From: Halorubrum coriense DSM 10284
Lineage (GTDB): Archaea; Halobacteriota; Halobacteria; Halobacteriales; Haloferacaceae
Assembly (NCBI RefSeq): GCF_000337035.1
Contig: NZ_AOJL01000060.1
Coordinates: forward strand, 159,410-223,409
Reading direction: 5' to 3'
DNA: 64,000 nt
Within the stretch, counting starts at the first letter, position 1; the number at the start of each line of letters is the position of its first letter. A program made the position numbers and the translations under genes. The notes below the pieces were generated by a model. That model did no database searches. It was not told the DNA's origin and saw only the letters and a program-made list of their open reading frames with translations. Below are positions 8,119 to 16,091 of the stretch, piece by piece.

Positions 8119-9381
8119 TCACGCCGGGACGATCCGCGCGACCGGCGCGTCGGCGTCGTCGACGGCGGCGTAGAGGTGTCCCGTGTCCGGTTCGACCGCG
8201 ACCGCGCGCATGCGCCACCCCCGGTCGGCGAGCAGCGGCTCCCGCTCGGTGACGGTCGCGTCGAGACCGGTCCCGTCGACCGCGAACCGGCCGAGGTACT
8301 GCGCGGCGAGCGTGCCGGCGAACAGGTCGCCCCGCCACTCGGGGAACGCGTCGCCGTCGTAGAAGACCGCGCCGCTCGGCGGGAAGCCGCCGGAGCCGCA
8401 CGGCCAGAAGTGGACCGGCGCGATCACGCCGTCGCGCTCGCCGTGGGCCGGCGCGAAGGGGTCGTCGGTCCCGTAGCGGCACGCCTCGCTGGCGACCGGC
8501 CACCCGTAGTTCCCGCCGCGCTCGACGACGTTGATCTCGTCGCCGTCCTCCTCGCCGTGCTCGCACTGCCAGATCCGGCCCGTCTCGGGCCGCACCGCCA
8601 TCGCCTGCGGGTTCCGGTGCCCGTAGCTGTACAGCGCGTCCGCGGCGTCCGGGTCGTCGACGAACGGGTTGTCCGGGTGGGGGTCGCCGTCCGACGTCAG
8701 TCGCAGCGTCGCACCGAGTTCGGTCGACCGGTCCTGCGAGACGTGGTCGGGTCCGAAGTCCGTGTCGCGCCGGTCACCGACCGTGACGTACAGCGACCCC
8801 TCGGGGCCGAACGTCGCCCGCGACCCGAAGTGGTTCGAGCCGCCGCGGAACGGCTCGGCGACGCGGATCGGTTCGAACCCGGCTAACCCCGGCGCGTCGT
8901 CGCCGTCGAGCGAGAGCCGGCCGGCCCCGACGTGCGTCGTCGCCTCGCCCGCGTCGTTCGTCGCCGCGTACGTGAGATAGACGCGCGGGTCGTCCGGGTA
9001 GTCCGGATGGAGGGCGACGTCGAGCAGGCCGCCCTGTCCCTCCGCGAACACCTCGGGCGCGCCCGCGACCACCTCGACGGTCCCGTCCGCGGGGTCGACG
9101 AGCGAGAGCCCGCCCGTCCGCTCGGTGATCAGCAGGCGGCCGTCGTCGGGGAGAAAGGCGAGCCCCCACGGGTTCTCGAACCCCGTCGCGACGGTCTCGA
9201 CGTCGTACGCGACGTCCGCGCCGTCGTCCGGCGGGGCGTCGTCGTCGTCGGAGCCGTCGGTACCGTCGCTGCCGGAGTCGCCGAGGCAGCCGGAGAGCGC
9301 CGGGAGGGTGGTCGCTCCGGCGAGGCCGCCGGCCGCGCGGAGGGCGGTGCGTCTGTCGATTCGATCGAGACCGTCCGTCAT
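8119..9381 (-). CDS. PQQ-dependent sugar dehydrogenase-like lipoprotein (sGDH beta-propeller)
   Basis: 420-aa exported six-bladed beta-propeller of the soluble glucose/aldose sugar dehydrogenase family. The N-terminus carries a twin-arginine signal (DRRTALRAAGGLAGA) followed by a lipobox LSGC at about residues 29-32, then an acidic Asp/Ser linker, so a Tat-exported lipid-anchored protein is expected. Family motifs: ATGFENPWGLAFLPDDGRLLITER, LLDVALHPDYPDDPRVYLTY, LYVTVGDRRD, YSYGHRNPQAMAVRPETGRIWQCEHG and EINVVERGGNYGWP. PQQ is the family cofactor, but haloarchaeal homologues have not all been shown to use it and the substrate cannot be read from sequence. It stands alone, divergent from tRNA-Gly. 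Confidence 0.9.
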   Translation of the reverse strand: MTDGLDRIDRRTALRAAGGLAGATTLPALSGCLGDSGSDGTDGSDDDDAPPDDGADVAYDVETVATGFENPWGLAFLPDDGRLLITERTGGLSLVDPADGTVEVVAGAPEVFAEGQGGLLDVALHPDYPDDPRVYLTYAATNDAGEATTHVGAGRLSLDGDDAPGLAGFEPIRVAEPFRGGSNHFGSRATFGPEGSLYVTVGDRRDTDFGPDHVSQDRSTELGATLRLTSDGDPHPDNPFVDDPDAADALYSYGHRNPQAMAVRPETGRIWQCEHGEEDGDEINVVERGGNYGWPVASEACRYGTDDPFAPAHGERDGVIAPVHFWPCGSGGFPPSGAVFYDGDAFPEWRGDLFAGTLAAQYLGRFAVDGTGLDATVTEREPLLADRGWRMRAVAVEPDTGHLYAAVDDADAPVARIVPA

Positions 9382-9438
9382 GGTTCACAGGTGAGGACGC
9401 GGGACCGATGACCCTTCCGCCGACCGTCGTTCGGAACC

Positions 9439-9446
9439 CTTATATC
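9439..9446 (+). promoter_or_regulatory. TATA-like box of tRNA-Gly
   Basis: CTTATATC is centred about 36 bp upstream of the mature tRNA-Gly 5' end, the expected spacing for an archaeal box A with a short 5' leader removed by RNase P. Confidence 0.65.
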
Positions 9447-9478
9447 TCCGACCCGGGCTACGATCGAATGCGAAGCAC

Positions 9479-9549
9479 GCACCGGTAGTGTAGTGGTATC
9501 ACGCAACCTTGCCATGGTTGCAACCCGAGTTCAAATCTCGGCCGGTGCA
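9479..9549 (+). tRNA. tRNA-Gly (anticodon GCC)
   Basis: A complete cloverleaf of 71 nt without encoded CCA. The acceptor stem GCACCGG (9479-9485) pairs with CCGGTGC (9542-9548), with discriminator A at 9549. The anticodon stem CAACC/GGTTG encloses the loop TTGCCAT with anticodon GCC. The T-arm is CCGAG-TTCAAAT-CTCGG (9525-9541). It is followed directly by an inverted repeat (TTTTGC...GCAAAA, 9550-9572) that may end transcription. Confidence 0.97.
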
Positions 9550-9699
9550 TTTTGCGAACGAAGTGAGCAAAATCACCGAGAGAGATTTGAACGCTATCAG
9601 TCGCGCGCAGTGAGCGGTGCGAGTACCTCGACTGCGAGCGGCGAAGCCGCGAGCCATGAGCGAGCACGTCTGATTCTGAGTTCAAATCTCGGCCGGTGC
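9527..9699 (+). repeat. 22-bp direct repeat of the tRNA-Gly 3' end flanking a 129-bp insert (att-like)
   Basis: The last 22 bases of the tRNA before the discriminator (9527-9548) recur exactly at 9678-9699. The 129 bp between them also hold an inverted 11-bp copy of the T-loop (9582-9592 versus 9529-9539) and a piece resembling the dispersed repeat that follows. A duplicated tRNA 3' end is the usual footprint of tyrosine-integrase elements (attL/attR). Here the space is far too small for a live element, so this is a scar, an attachment remnant or a landing site. No integrase gene is visible nearby. Confidence 0.75.
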
Positions 9700-9759
9700 C
9701 GTTCCTAACGTCGTGAGTCGACCCGGAGGGTGGTTCGTGTCAGTCGCAGTTACCGCGGA

Positions 9760-9938
9760 AACACGGGTTCGCTCGCGGACCGCACAGCACCTCACGCCAC
9801 CCCAGCCTCGTCGCTCGCTGCTCGCGGTTTCACCGCTCGCAGTCGAGGTGCTCGCTTCGCTCGCACCTCGCACCGCTCGCGACTTCCTCGCGCGTGCGAC
9901 TCGCAGCCTGACGGCTGCTCGTCGGTACGCGCCACCGC
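9760..9938 (-). repeat. Dispersed structured element, copy C
   Basis: On the minus strand this stretch has the same frame as copies A (31.6 kb) and B (44.9 kb): the left motif GCGGTGGCG (9930-9938), CACGC (9892-9896), a conserved GCGAGGAA loop strand, GTCGC (9879-9883), a variable hairpin-rich interior, GCGAC (9810-9814), the conserved loop strand GAGGCTGGGGTG and closing GCGTG (9793-9797). The right end found in A and B is mostly absent. Long frames across it are GC artefacts. It fills most of the 300 bp between the tRNA scar and the aldo/keto reductase. Confidence 0.75.
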
Positions 9939-9990
9939 ACGAAGTTCTCCGACCGGTAGTTTCAATCGGCGATCCGGCGAACGCCCTCGC

Positions 9991-10833
9991 GTGACCGTAC
10001 CAACGAAGACGCTCCCGAGCGGCGCCGAGATGCCGGCACTCGGACTGGGCACGTACGACCTCGACGACGGCGAGACGGCCGACAGCGTCCGCGCGGCGCT
10101 CGACGCCGGCTACGGGCACGTCGACACTGCGGAGGGGTACCGCAACGAGGCGGCCATCGGCGACGCCCTCGCGGCGAGCGACGTCGACCGCGACGACGCC
10201 TTCCTCACCTCGAAGGTGCTCGCGAAGAACCTCAACTACGAGTCGGTGATCGAATCGTGCGAGGCGTCGCTCAACCGGCTCGGCACCGACTACCTCGACC
10301 TGTACCTGATCCACTGGCCGAACCCGGCCATCTCCCTGCGCGAGACGCTCCGAGCGATGGCCGAACTGCGCGACCGCGGGCTCGTCCGCGACGTCGGCGT
10401 CTCGAACTTCAGCGCGTACCAGCTGAGCTGCGCGCACCACGTCTCCGACGTGCCGATCGCGGTCAACCAGATCGAGTTCCACCCGTGGTTCCAGCGCCCG
10501 GATCTCGTCGACTACTGCCGCGAGACCGACACCGTGATCGAGGCCGCGGCCCCCTTAGCGCGGACGGACGTGTTCGGCGACGATGTCGTCGCCGAGCTGG
10601 CCGAGAAGTACGACAGACACCCCGCGCAGGTCGTCGTCCGGTGGGCGATCGACAGCGGCGTTGTCCCGCTGCCGCGCTCGTCGACCCCGGCCCACGTCCG
10701 CGCCAACGCCGACCTCGACTGGGAGCTCGACGAGGCCGACCGCCGGCGGCTCGACGACCGCGACCGCGACGCGCCGGTGTACGACACGCCGGCCCGCGAC
10801 TGGACGAGCGACGTGTGGGGGATCGAGCAGTAG
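9991..10833 (+). CDS. Aldo/keto reductase
   Basis: 280-aa cytosolic NAD(P)H-dependent carbonyl reductase with the AKR TIM barrel. The catalytic tetrad is visible as D and Y in GYGHVDTAEGYRNE (residues about 41-54), K in FLTSKVL (about 76) and H in YLIHWPNP (about 107). The late barrel motif VPLPRSSTPAHVRANAD binds the cofactor phosphate in the family. The frame is open upstream through the repeat, but the GTG at 9991 gives the normal family N-terminus. The substrate is unknown. It is convergent with the Gfo/Idh/MocA gene, whose product may act on related sugars or aldehydes. Confidence 0.9.
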   Translation: MTVPTKTLPSGAEMPALGLGTYDLDDGETADSVRAALDAGYGHVDTAEGYRNEAAIGDALAASDVDRDDAFLTSKVLAKNLNYESVIESCEASLNRLGTDYLDLYLIHWPNPAISLRETLRAMAELRDRGLVRDVGVSNFSAYQLSCAHHVSDVPIAVNQIEFHPWFQRPDLVDYCRETDTVIEAAAPLARTDVFGDDVVAELAEKYDRHPAQVVVRWAIDSGVVPLPRSSTPAHVRANADLDWELDEADRRRLDDRDRDAPVYDTPARDWTSDVWGIEQ

Positions 10834-10869
10834 GTCGGCGGCCGCTCGCCCTCCTCCCTAAACCGCGAC

Positions 10870-11961
10870 TCAGTCCCCGAGTTCGACCGGCCGCCCGGTC
10901 TCGGCCGACTCGTAGACGCCGGCGAGCGCGCGCATGTCCGTGAGCGCGTGCTCGCCGTCCGGGTGGAACGGCTCGTCCGCCAGCAGCTGGTGGCCGAAGT
11001 AGGCGAACTCCTCTTCGATCTGGTGGACCTGCTCGAAGTCGACGTCGACCCGGGTCCCGCCGCGGACGACGGCGAACCCGCGGTCCTCGCGCTCGTAAAA
11101 CGCCGGGTCCAAGATGAGTCTCGCGTCCGTCCCGGTGACCTCCAAGCGGCTCGCGTGCTGCGCGTTCTGGCTCACCGTACAGAACGCGTCGACGTCGCCC
11201 GGGAACGCCAGTCGGAACGAGGCGTGCTCGTCGACGTCGGCGAACGCCTCGTGCGCCGAGCGGGTGCGCCCGGACGCCCGGACGGGGTCCGCGCCGAGCG
11301 CGAACCGCGTCGTGTTGAGCGGGTAGACGCCGAGGTCCATCACCGCGCAGCCGCCGGACAGCTCGGGGTCGAGCCGCCACTGGTCCGTGTCGCCGCCGAG
11401 CTCGCCGAGCATCGTCTGCGACATCGTCGCGTGGATGTGGGTCACCTCGCCGGCGACGCCCGCGTCGAGGAGGTCGCGGAGCCGCCGGACCGCGGGGTCG
11501 GTCTGCATCCGGTAGCCGACCATCAGCGGGACGTCGGCGTCGCGGCAGGCCGCCACCAGCTTCCGCGCGCGCTCCGGCGTCACCTCCAACGGCTTCTCGC
11601 AGAGGACGGCTTTCCCCTGCGCCGCGGCGGCCTCGACGTACTCCAAGTGGGTCGCGTTGGGCGTCGCGACGTAGACGGCGTCGTACTCGTCCGCGGCGGC
11701 CCCCGAACGCAGTTCCTCGGGCGTGACGCCCGTCAGGTCGCGCTCGGCGGCGACCCCCTCGACCGCGGCGGCGTCGACGTCGCTGACGACGGTCGCCTCG
11801 GTGTACGCCGACCGCGCGATGCCGGGCAGCGCCCACTCCCGGGCGAACCAGCCGAGGCCGACGACCGCGACCCTGACCGGGTCGGCGACGGCGTCCGGGT
11901 CGAGCGTCTCCCAGTCACGGCGCGCAAACTCGTCGAGGTACTCCGCGAAGGCGGCGTCCAT
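10870..11961 (-). CDS. Gfo/Idh/MocA-family oxidoreductase
   Basis: 363-aa NAD(P)-dependent dehydrogenase. A Rossmann fold begins at DPVRVAVVGLGWFAREWALPGI near residues 27-48; the family EKP motif is in KAVLCEKPLEVTPERA, and the C-terminal alpha/beta domain includes GCAVMDLGVYPLNTTRF. The layout resembles haloarchaeal D-xylose 1-dehydrogenase/Gfo6-type enzymes, but the substrate is inferred only at the level of a sugar. A TTATTTGA box about 28 bp before the ATG at 11961 supports a leaderless start there rather than at the upstream TTG. Confidence 0.87.
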   Translation of the reverse strand: MDAAFAEYLDEFARRDWETLDPDAVADPVRVAVVGLGWFAREWALPGIARSAYTEATVVSDVDAAAVEGVAAERDLTGVTPEELRSGAAADEYDAVYVATPNATHLEYVEAAAAQGKAVLCEKPLEVTPERARKLVAACRDADVPLMVGYRMQTDPAVRRLRDLLDAGVAGEVTHIHATMSQTMLGELGGDTDQWRLDPELSGGCAVMDLGVYPLNTTRFALGADPVRASGRTRSAHEAFADVDEHASFRLAFPGDVDAFCTVSQNAQHASRLEVTGTDARLILDPAFYEREDRGFAVVRGGTRVDVDFEQVHQIEEEFAYFGHQLLADEPFHPDGEHALTDMRALAGVYESAETGRPVELGD

Positions 11962-12040
11962 GCCGCCCCCTCCGCGCGGGGGCGTCAAATAACCCCGGCG
12001 CGGTCCCGGACCACGGCGGAGTCACCGTCCCACGGCGCGC

Positions 12041-12589
12041 TCACCACGGGCCGTCGTAGTCCACCCGCGGTCGGTCGACGTCGAGGCCGAGGTCGCGGAG
12101 CGTCTCGGCCGCGCGCTCGACGGGCGCGGGGTCGGCGCGGTCGAGGGGGTCGTCGGTCGCCGCGGCGAAGCGAACGGTCCAGTCGCCGTCGATCACGACC
12201 GCCGCGCGCCGCGGGACGGCGGAGTGTCCCTCCCACGAGTCGGCGAGGAGGTCGTACGAGTCGGCGACGCCGCCGTGGAAGTCGGCGACGACCGGGAACG
12301 GGAGGGCGAACCGGTCGGCGTACGCGAACGCCGCGTACAGCGAGTCGCCGGTGAGCGCGACGACGGCGAGGTCGTCGCGGTCGTGCCAGCCGGCGTCCCG
12401 GACCGCGGCGAGCGCCGCGGTACAGGTCGGGACGAACGTCGCGGGCGCGACGCAGAGGACGACGGCGTCGTGCGCCTCGACGAGGCGGAACAACGCCAGT
12501 TCGGTGGCGGTGCGCTCCGCGTCGCCGCCGTGGGCGGCTCCGACCGCGGGCGCGGCGAAGTCGGGGGCGGTGTCGCCGACGGTGACCAT
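12041..12589 (-). CDS. Peroxiredoxin/redoxin-domain protein
   Basis: 182-aa thioredoxin-fold protein of the AhpC/TSA/Bcp group, expected to reduce peroxides. It starts VGDTAPDFAAPAV and has a putative peroxidatic Cys at about residue 56 within APATFVPTCTAAL. In the usual PxxxTxxC motif the Thr that polarises the peroxide is Val here, so activity may be weak or altered. A second Cys (about 46) precedes it. A TATTTATC element about 25 bp upstream supports the ATG at 12589. Confidence 0.8.
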   Translation of the reverse strand: MVTVGDTAPDFAAPAVGAAHGGDAERTATELALFRLVEAHDAVVLCVAPATFVPTCTAALAAVRDAGWHDRDDLAVVALTGDSLYAAFAYADRFALPFPVVADFHGGVADSYDLLADSWEGHSAVPRRAAVVIDGDWTVRFAAATDDPLDRADPAPVERAAETLRDLGLDVDRPRVDYDGPW

Positions 12590-12725
12590 ACGTCCATGAG
12601 GTGCGCGGCCGATAAATAGCCACCCCGGCCCGGAGCGGAGACCGCGACCGGGAGCGCGGAGCGGTCTGACGGGTGTGAGCAGCCGGCTCGGGGGGTGTTT
12701 TACCCGTGGGCCGCGGAGGACGGTC

Positions 12726-13274
12726 GTGATCGGAGCCCACGCGGAGACGGCGCTCGCCCTGGTCGGTACCTACGGCGCCGCGGCGGTCTTCGTCGTCTTC
12801 GCGCTCGAAGGCGCGCTGGTGGGGAAACTGCTGCCGGCGCGGACGCTGTTCGTCGCGGCGGTCGTCGCCGCGGGCGTCGACGCGGTGGCGGTGGTCCCGG
12901 TGTTCGTCGCGGCGGTGGCCGGGGCGACGACCGGCCAGTCGCTCCTCTTCGTCGCCGTCCGCCGGTTCGACGTGGACCCGACGGCGTCGAGGGTCGTCCC
13001 GGTCGACGCGGGGCGACTCGACGGCGCGGCGCGCTGGCTCGACCGGTGGGGGCTCCCGGCGGTCGCCGCCTCGAACGCCGTCCCCGGGACGCGCGGGTGG
13101 CTCGCGGTGCCCAGCGCGAGCGCCTCGTCGGTGTCCGCGCCGCGGTTCGCCGCCGCGTCGCTGCTCGGATCGGCCGCCTACGCCGGCGCGCTGCTCGGGG
13201 TCGGGCTGGCCGTCGCGCTCGGCGTCGAGAGCGCCGTCGGGCTGTTCGGCGGCGACCTCGTCGCGGCGCTGTAA
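12726..13274 (+). CDS. DedA/SNARE-associated-like membrane protein
   Basis: 182-aa protein with four or five hydrophobic segments. DedA-like traits are VFVVFALEGALVGKLLPARTLFVAAVVAAG near the N-terminus and LDRWGLPAVAASNAVPGTRGWLAVPSASA in the middle, where bacterial homologues have the conserved Arg/Gly motif. The family is linked to lipid scrambling and membrane homeostasis. The GTG at 12726 follows a GTTTTACC box by about 26 bp, so the 17 upstream in-frame residues were left out. The assignment is by pattern only. Confidence 0.65.
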   Translation: MIGAHAETALALVGTYGAAAVFVVFALEGALVGKLLPARTLFVAAVVAAGVDAVAVVPVFVAAVAGATTGQSLLFVAVRRFDVDPTASRVVPVDAGRLDGAARWLDRWGLPAVAASNAVPGTRGWLAVPSASASSVSAPRFAAASLLGSAAYAGALLGVGLAVALGVESAVGLFGGDLVAAL

Positions 13275-13304
13275 GCCGGCTCCGACTCGGTTTCGCCGCG
13301 CCGG

Positions 13305-15110
13305 CTACAGGATCGTCCCGTGCTTCTTGTCCGGCAGGTCCTTCTGAACGTCCTCGTAGAAGTCGAACCGCGCGGCGAGTTCGGCGCGGAGGTCCGAGGG
13401 CGGGATTATCTCGTCGATGACCACCTCGCTGGCCATCCGGTGGACGTCGATCCCCTCGCGGTACTCCTCGCGCAGGCGCTCCTCCTCGGCGGCGCGCTCC
13501 TTCGGGTCGTCGATCGCGGCGAGCTTCCGCGCGTAGACCGCGTTGATCGCGGCCTCGGGACCCATGATGCCGATCTCGCCCGAGGGGAGCCCGATGACGC
13601 TCTCGGGGTCGTACGCCGGGCCGCCCATCGCGTAGATGCCCGCGCCGTACGCCTTCCGGACGACGACGGTCTGTTTCGGCACCGTCGCCGAGGAGGTGGC
13701 GTAGATCATCTTCTTCCCCTTCTCTAAGATGGCGTCCTTCTCCACCTGCGAGCCGGCCATGAATCCGGGGGTGTCACAGAGGTACAGCAGGGGGATCTCG
13801 TAGGCGTCGCAGGTCCAGATGAACTCCGCGGCCTTCTCGGCGGCGTCCGGGAAGATCGCGCCCGACCGCTCCGTCGGCTGGTTGGCGACGACGCCGACCG
13901 GCCGCCCGTCGATCCGGCAGAACGCCGTGACTATCTCCGGGCCGTACCCCTCCTTCAGCTCGAACACCGACTCGGCGTCGGCGATCCGGTCGATCAGGTC
14001 GTGGGCGTCGTACGGCCGGTTCGGGGACTCGGGGATCAGCTCGTCGATCCCCTCGGGCGAGAACTTGGGCGGCTTCGTCTCGCGTTTCGGGGGCTTCTCG
14101 CCGGCCCGGTCCGGGAGGTAGCCGATCAGCTCCGCCACCAGTTCGCGGGCGTGCTCCTCGTCGCGCGCGACGAGGTCGGCGGAGCCGGACTCCTCGGCGT
14201 GGACGCGGGGGCCGCCGAGGTCGTCCAAGTCGATCTCCTCGCCGGTGACCATCTCCACCATCCGGGGGGAGGCGATCGCCATCGCGGACATCCCCTCCAC
14301 CATCACGGTGAAGTCCGCGAAGACGGGCGTGTAGGCGGCCCCGGCGATACAAGGGCCGTAGAGGACGCAGATCTGCGGCACCGCGCCGGAGAGCATCGAG
14401 TGGTTGTAGTAGTACTTCCCGATCCCCTCGCGGTTGGCGAAGAAGCCGGTCTGCTGGTCGATCCGGCCGCCGGAGGAGTCCATCAGGTAGAGGACGGGGT
14501 TCCCCGTCTTCAGTGCGCGCTGTTGCATCCGGAGGAACTTCTCGACGCCCTTCGACGCCATCGACCCCGCCTTCACGGTGAAGTCGTTGGCCATGAAGTG
14601 GACGTCGCGCCCCTCGAACTCGGCCGCGCCCGTCAGCAGGCCGTCGCCCGGGAGGCGGTCGCCGCCGCGCTCGTTCTCCTCCCCGTCCTCGCCGGCGGGC
14701 GCGTCGGGGTGCCAGTCGTCGAAGGCGGCGAACTTCCCGTCCTCGAACTTCACGCCCGCGGGGTCGCCGTCGCCCGCGTCGCCCGTCCCCCGCGTCCCAT
14801 CCTCGCCGCCGAACCAGAGGTTGAGGCGGTCGCGGACGAACAGCTTCCCCTGCTCCGAGAGCCGGTCGCGGTACTTCTCCGGCCCGCCCTCGCGGATGTC
14901 GGCTATCTCGGCGCGCAGGTCGCGCTCGCGGTCCGTGGGACCGAGGTCGTCGTCGAGCGGGTAGCTCGGCTCCGACGGCTCGGCGCTGGCGGCCGGCGTC
15001 TCCGCGTCCCCGACGTGGACGTCGACGTCGACGCCGAGGTGTTCGGCGAGCGACTTCGCGATCGCTTCGGCCTCCTCGGGGGTCGCCGCCGCGCCGACGT
15101 GGACTTTCAT
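13305..15110 (-). CDS. Acyl-CoA carboxylase carboxyltransferase (beta) subunit with N-terminal epsilon-like domain
   Basis: 601-aa biotin-dependent carboxyltransferase, probably for propionyl-/acetyl-CoA. From about residue 75 it has the crotonase-like carboxyltransferase halves: MANDFTVKAGSMASKGVEKFLR, LMDSSGGRIDQQTGFF, GPCIAGAAYTPVFADF, then NQPTERSGAIFPDAAEKAAEF and LYLCDTPGFMAGSQVEKDAI. Residues 1-35 (MKVHVGAAATPEEAEAIAKS...) are an extra unit resembling the small epsilon subunit of actinobacterial acyl-CoA carboxylases, joined by a linker rich in acidic residues. Alpha and biotin subunits are not in this window. The ATG at 15110 is supported by a TTTAGG box 27 bp upstream. Confidence 0.92.
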   Translation of the reverse strand: MKVHVGAAATPEEAEAIAKSLAEHLGVDVDVHVGDAETPAASAEPSEPSYPLDDDLGPTDRERDLRAEIADIREGGPEKYRDRLSEQGKLFVRDRLNLWFGGEDGTRGTGDAGDGDPAGVKFEDGKFAAFDDWHPDAPAGEDGEENERGGDRLPGDGLLTGAAEFEGRDVHFMANDFTVKAGSMASKGVEKFLRMQQRALKTGNPVLYLMDSSGGRIDQQTGFFANREGIGKYYYNHSMLSGAVPQICVLYGPCIAGAAYTPVFADFTVMVEGMSAMAIASPRMVEMVTGEEIDLDDLGGPRVHAEESGSADLVARDEEHARELVAELIGYLPDRAGEKPPKRETKPPKFSPEGIDELIPESPNRPYDAHDLIDRIADAESVFELKEGYGPEIVTAFCRIDGRPVGVVANQPTERSGAIFPDAAEKAAEFIWTCDAYEIPLLYLCDTPGFMAGSQVEKDAILEKGKKMIYATSSATVPKQTVVVRKAYGAGIYAMGGPAYDPESVIGLPSGEIGIMGPEAAINAVYARKLAAIDDPKERAAEEERLREEYREGIDVHRMASEVVIDEIIPPSDLRAELAARFDFYEDVQKDLPDKKHGTIL

Positions 15111-15197
15111 GGACGCAAGATTTGCGGTGGATCCTAAACAGTTTTCCATGCGAGATTCGGCGGTGGCGCGGGACCGCCGTCCCTCGCGCGACCGCTG

Positions 15198-16091
15198 CTA
15201 TCCGGAGTCCACGGCGGCTTCCAGCCGCTCGATCAGCGCCTCGTTGCCGACGTACACCGGCGTGCGCTGGTGGACCGCCTCGGGCTCGACGTCGAGGATC
15301 GACCCGGTCCCGTCCGAGGACGCGCCGCCCGCGCGCTCGATCACGTAGGCGATGGGGTTCGCCTCGAACTGGAGCCGGAGCTTCCCCGCCGGCGCGCTCC
15401 GGAGGGCGGGGTAGGCGAACACGCCGCCGTAGGTGAGCACCTGGTTCACGTCGCCGACCATCGCGCCGCCGTACCTGAGCTTCAGGTCGTCTTCGATCGA
15501 CCGGGCGTACGCGCGGAAGTCCGCGGGCCAGTCGGGGACCCGACCTCCGAACCCGTAGACGGTCGGCGTCGCCGGGAGCGTCAGGTCCGCCTCGACGACG
15601 GACCTGTCGACGCCGTCGCCGTCGGCCGTGACCACCTCCTCGCGGACGCCCGCCTCGTCGGCGACGACCATCGTCGTGATCGGCCCGTAGAGGACGTAGC
15701 CGGCGGCGACGAGGTCGCGGCCGCTCGCCGGGAGCGGCGCGTCGTAGACCCCGACGACGGTCCCCATCGCGTTGTTCGACCGGAGGTTCGACGAGCCGTC
15801 GAGGGGGTCGATCGCGACGGCGTACGCCTCGTCCGCGCCGCCCCCGACCGCGCCGCCCGCGTCGACCGCGGTCTCCCGCTCCTCGCTGACGAACGAGCCG
15901 ACGCCGTCGACCGCGGTGATCGCGTCGCCGAGCAGCTCGTCGGCGTACAGGTCGCCCGCCAGCACCGACTCGCCGGAGGCGTTCTCGGTCCCGCTCTCGA
16001 CGCGGCGGCCGGGCAGCGCGGCGCGGATCTCGGGGGCCGTCGCCGCGACCGCGTCGAACACCGCGTCGACGGTCGAGTCGGGAGACGCCAT
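15198..16091 (-). CDS. fbp: Class I fructose-1,6-bisphosphatase
   Basis: 297-aa phosphatase of the FBPase/inositol monophosphatase superfamily, removing the 1-phosphate of fructose-1,6-bisphosphate in gluconeogenesis. It shows FVSEERETA (metal-binding Glu), IDPLDGSSNLRSNNAMGTVVGVY near residues 92-114, LKLRYGGAMVGDVNQVLTYGGVFAYP and QFEANPIAYVIERAGG, the classical FBPase pattern. Its ATG overlaps the aldolase stop as ATGA, so the two gluconeogenic enzymes are translationally coupled. Confidence 0.94.
   Translation of the reverse strand: MASPDSTVDAVFDAVAATAPEIRAALPGRRVESGTENASGESVLAGDLYADELLGDAITAVDGVGSFVSEERETAVDAGGAVGGGADEAYAVAIDPLDGSSNLRSNNAMGTVVGVYDAPLPASGRDLVAAGYVLYGPITTMVVADEAGVREEVVTADGDGVDRSVVEADLTLPATPTVYGFGGRVPDWPADFRAYARSIEDDLKLRYGGAMVGDVNQVLTYGGVFAYPALRSAPAGKLRLQFEANPIAYVIERAGGASSDGTGSILDVEPEAVHQRTPVYVGNEALIERLEAAVDSG

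Noticed and set aside
9550-9572. Possible CRISPR-like or IS inverted repeat after tRNA-Gly
   Set aside because: It is a single TTTTGC/GCAAAA hairpin with no repeats or spacers; more likely a terminator. No CRISPR array is visible anywhere in the window.
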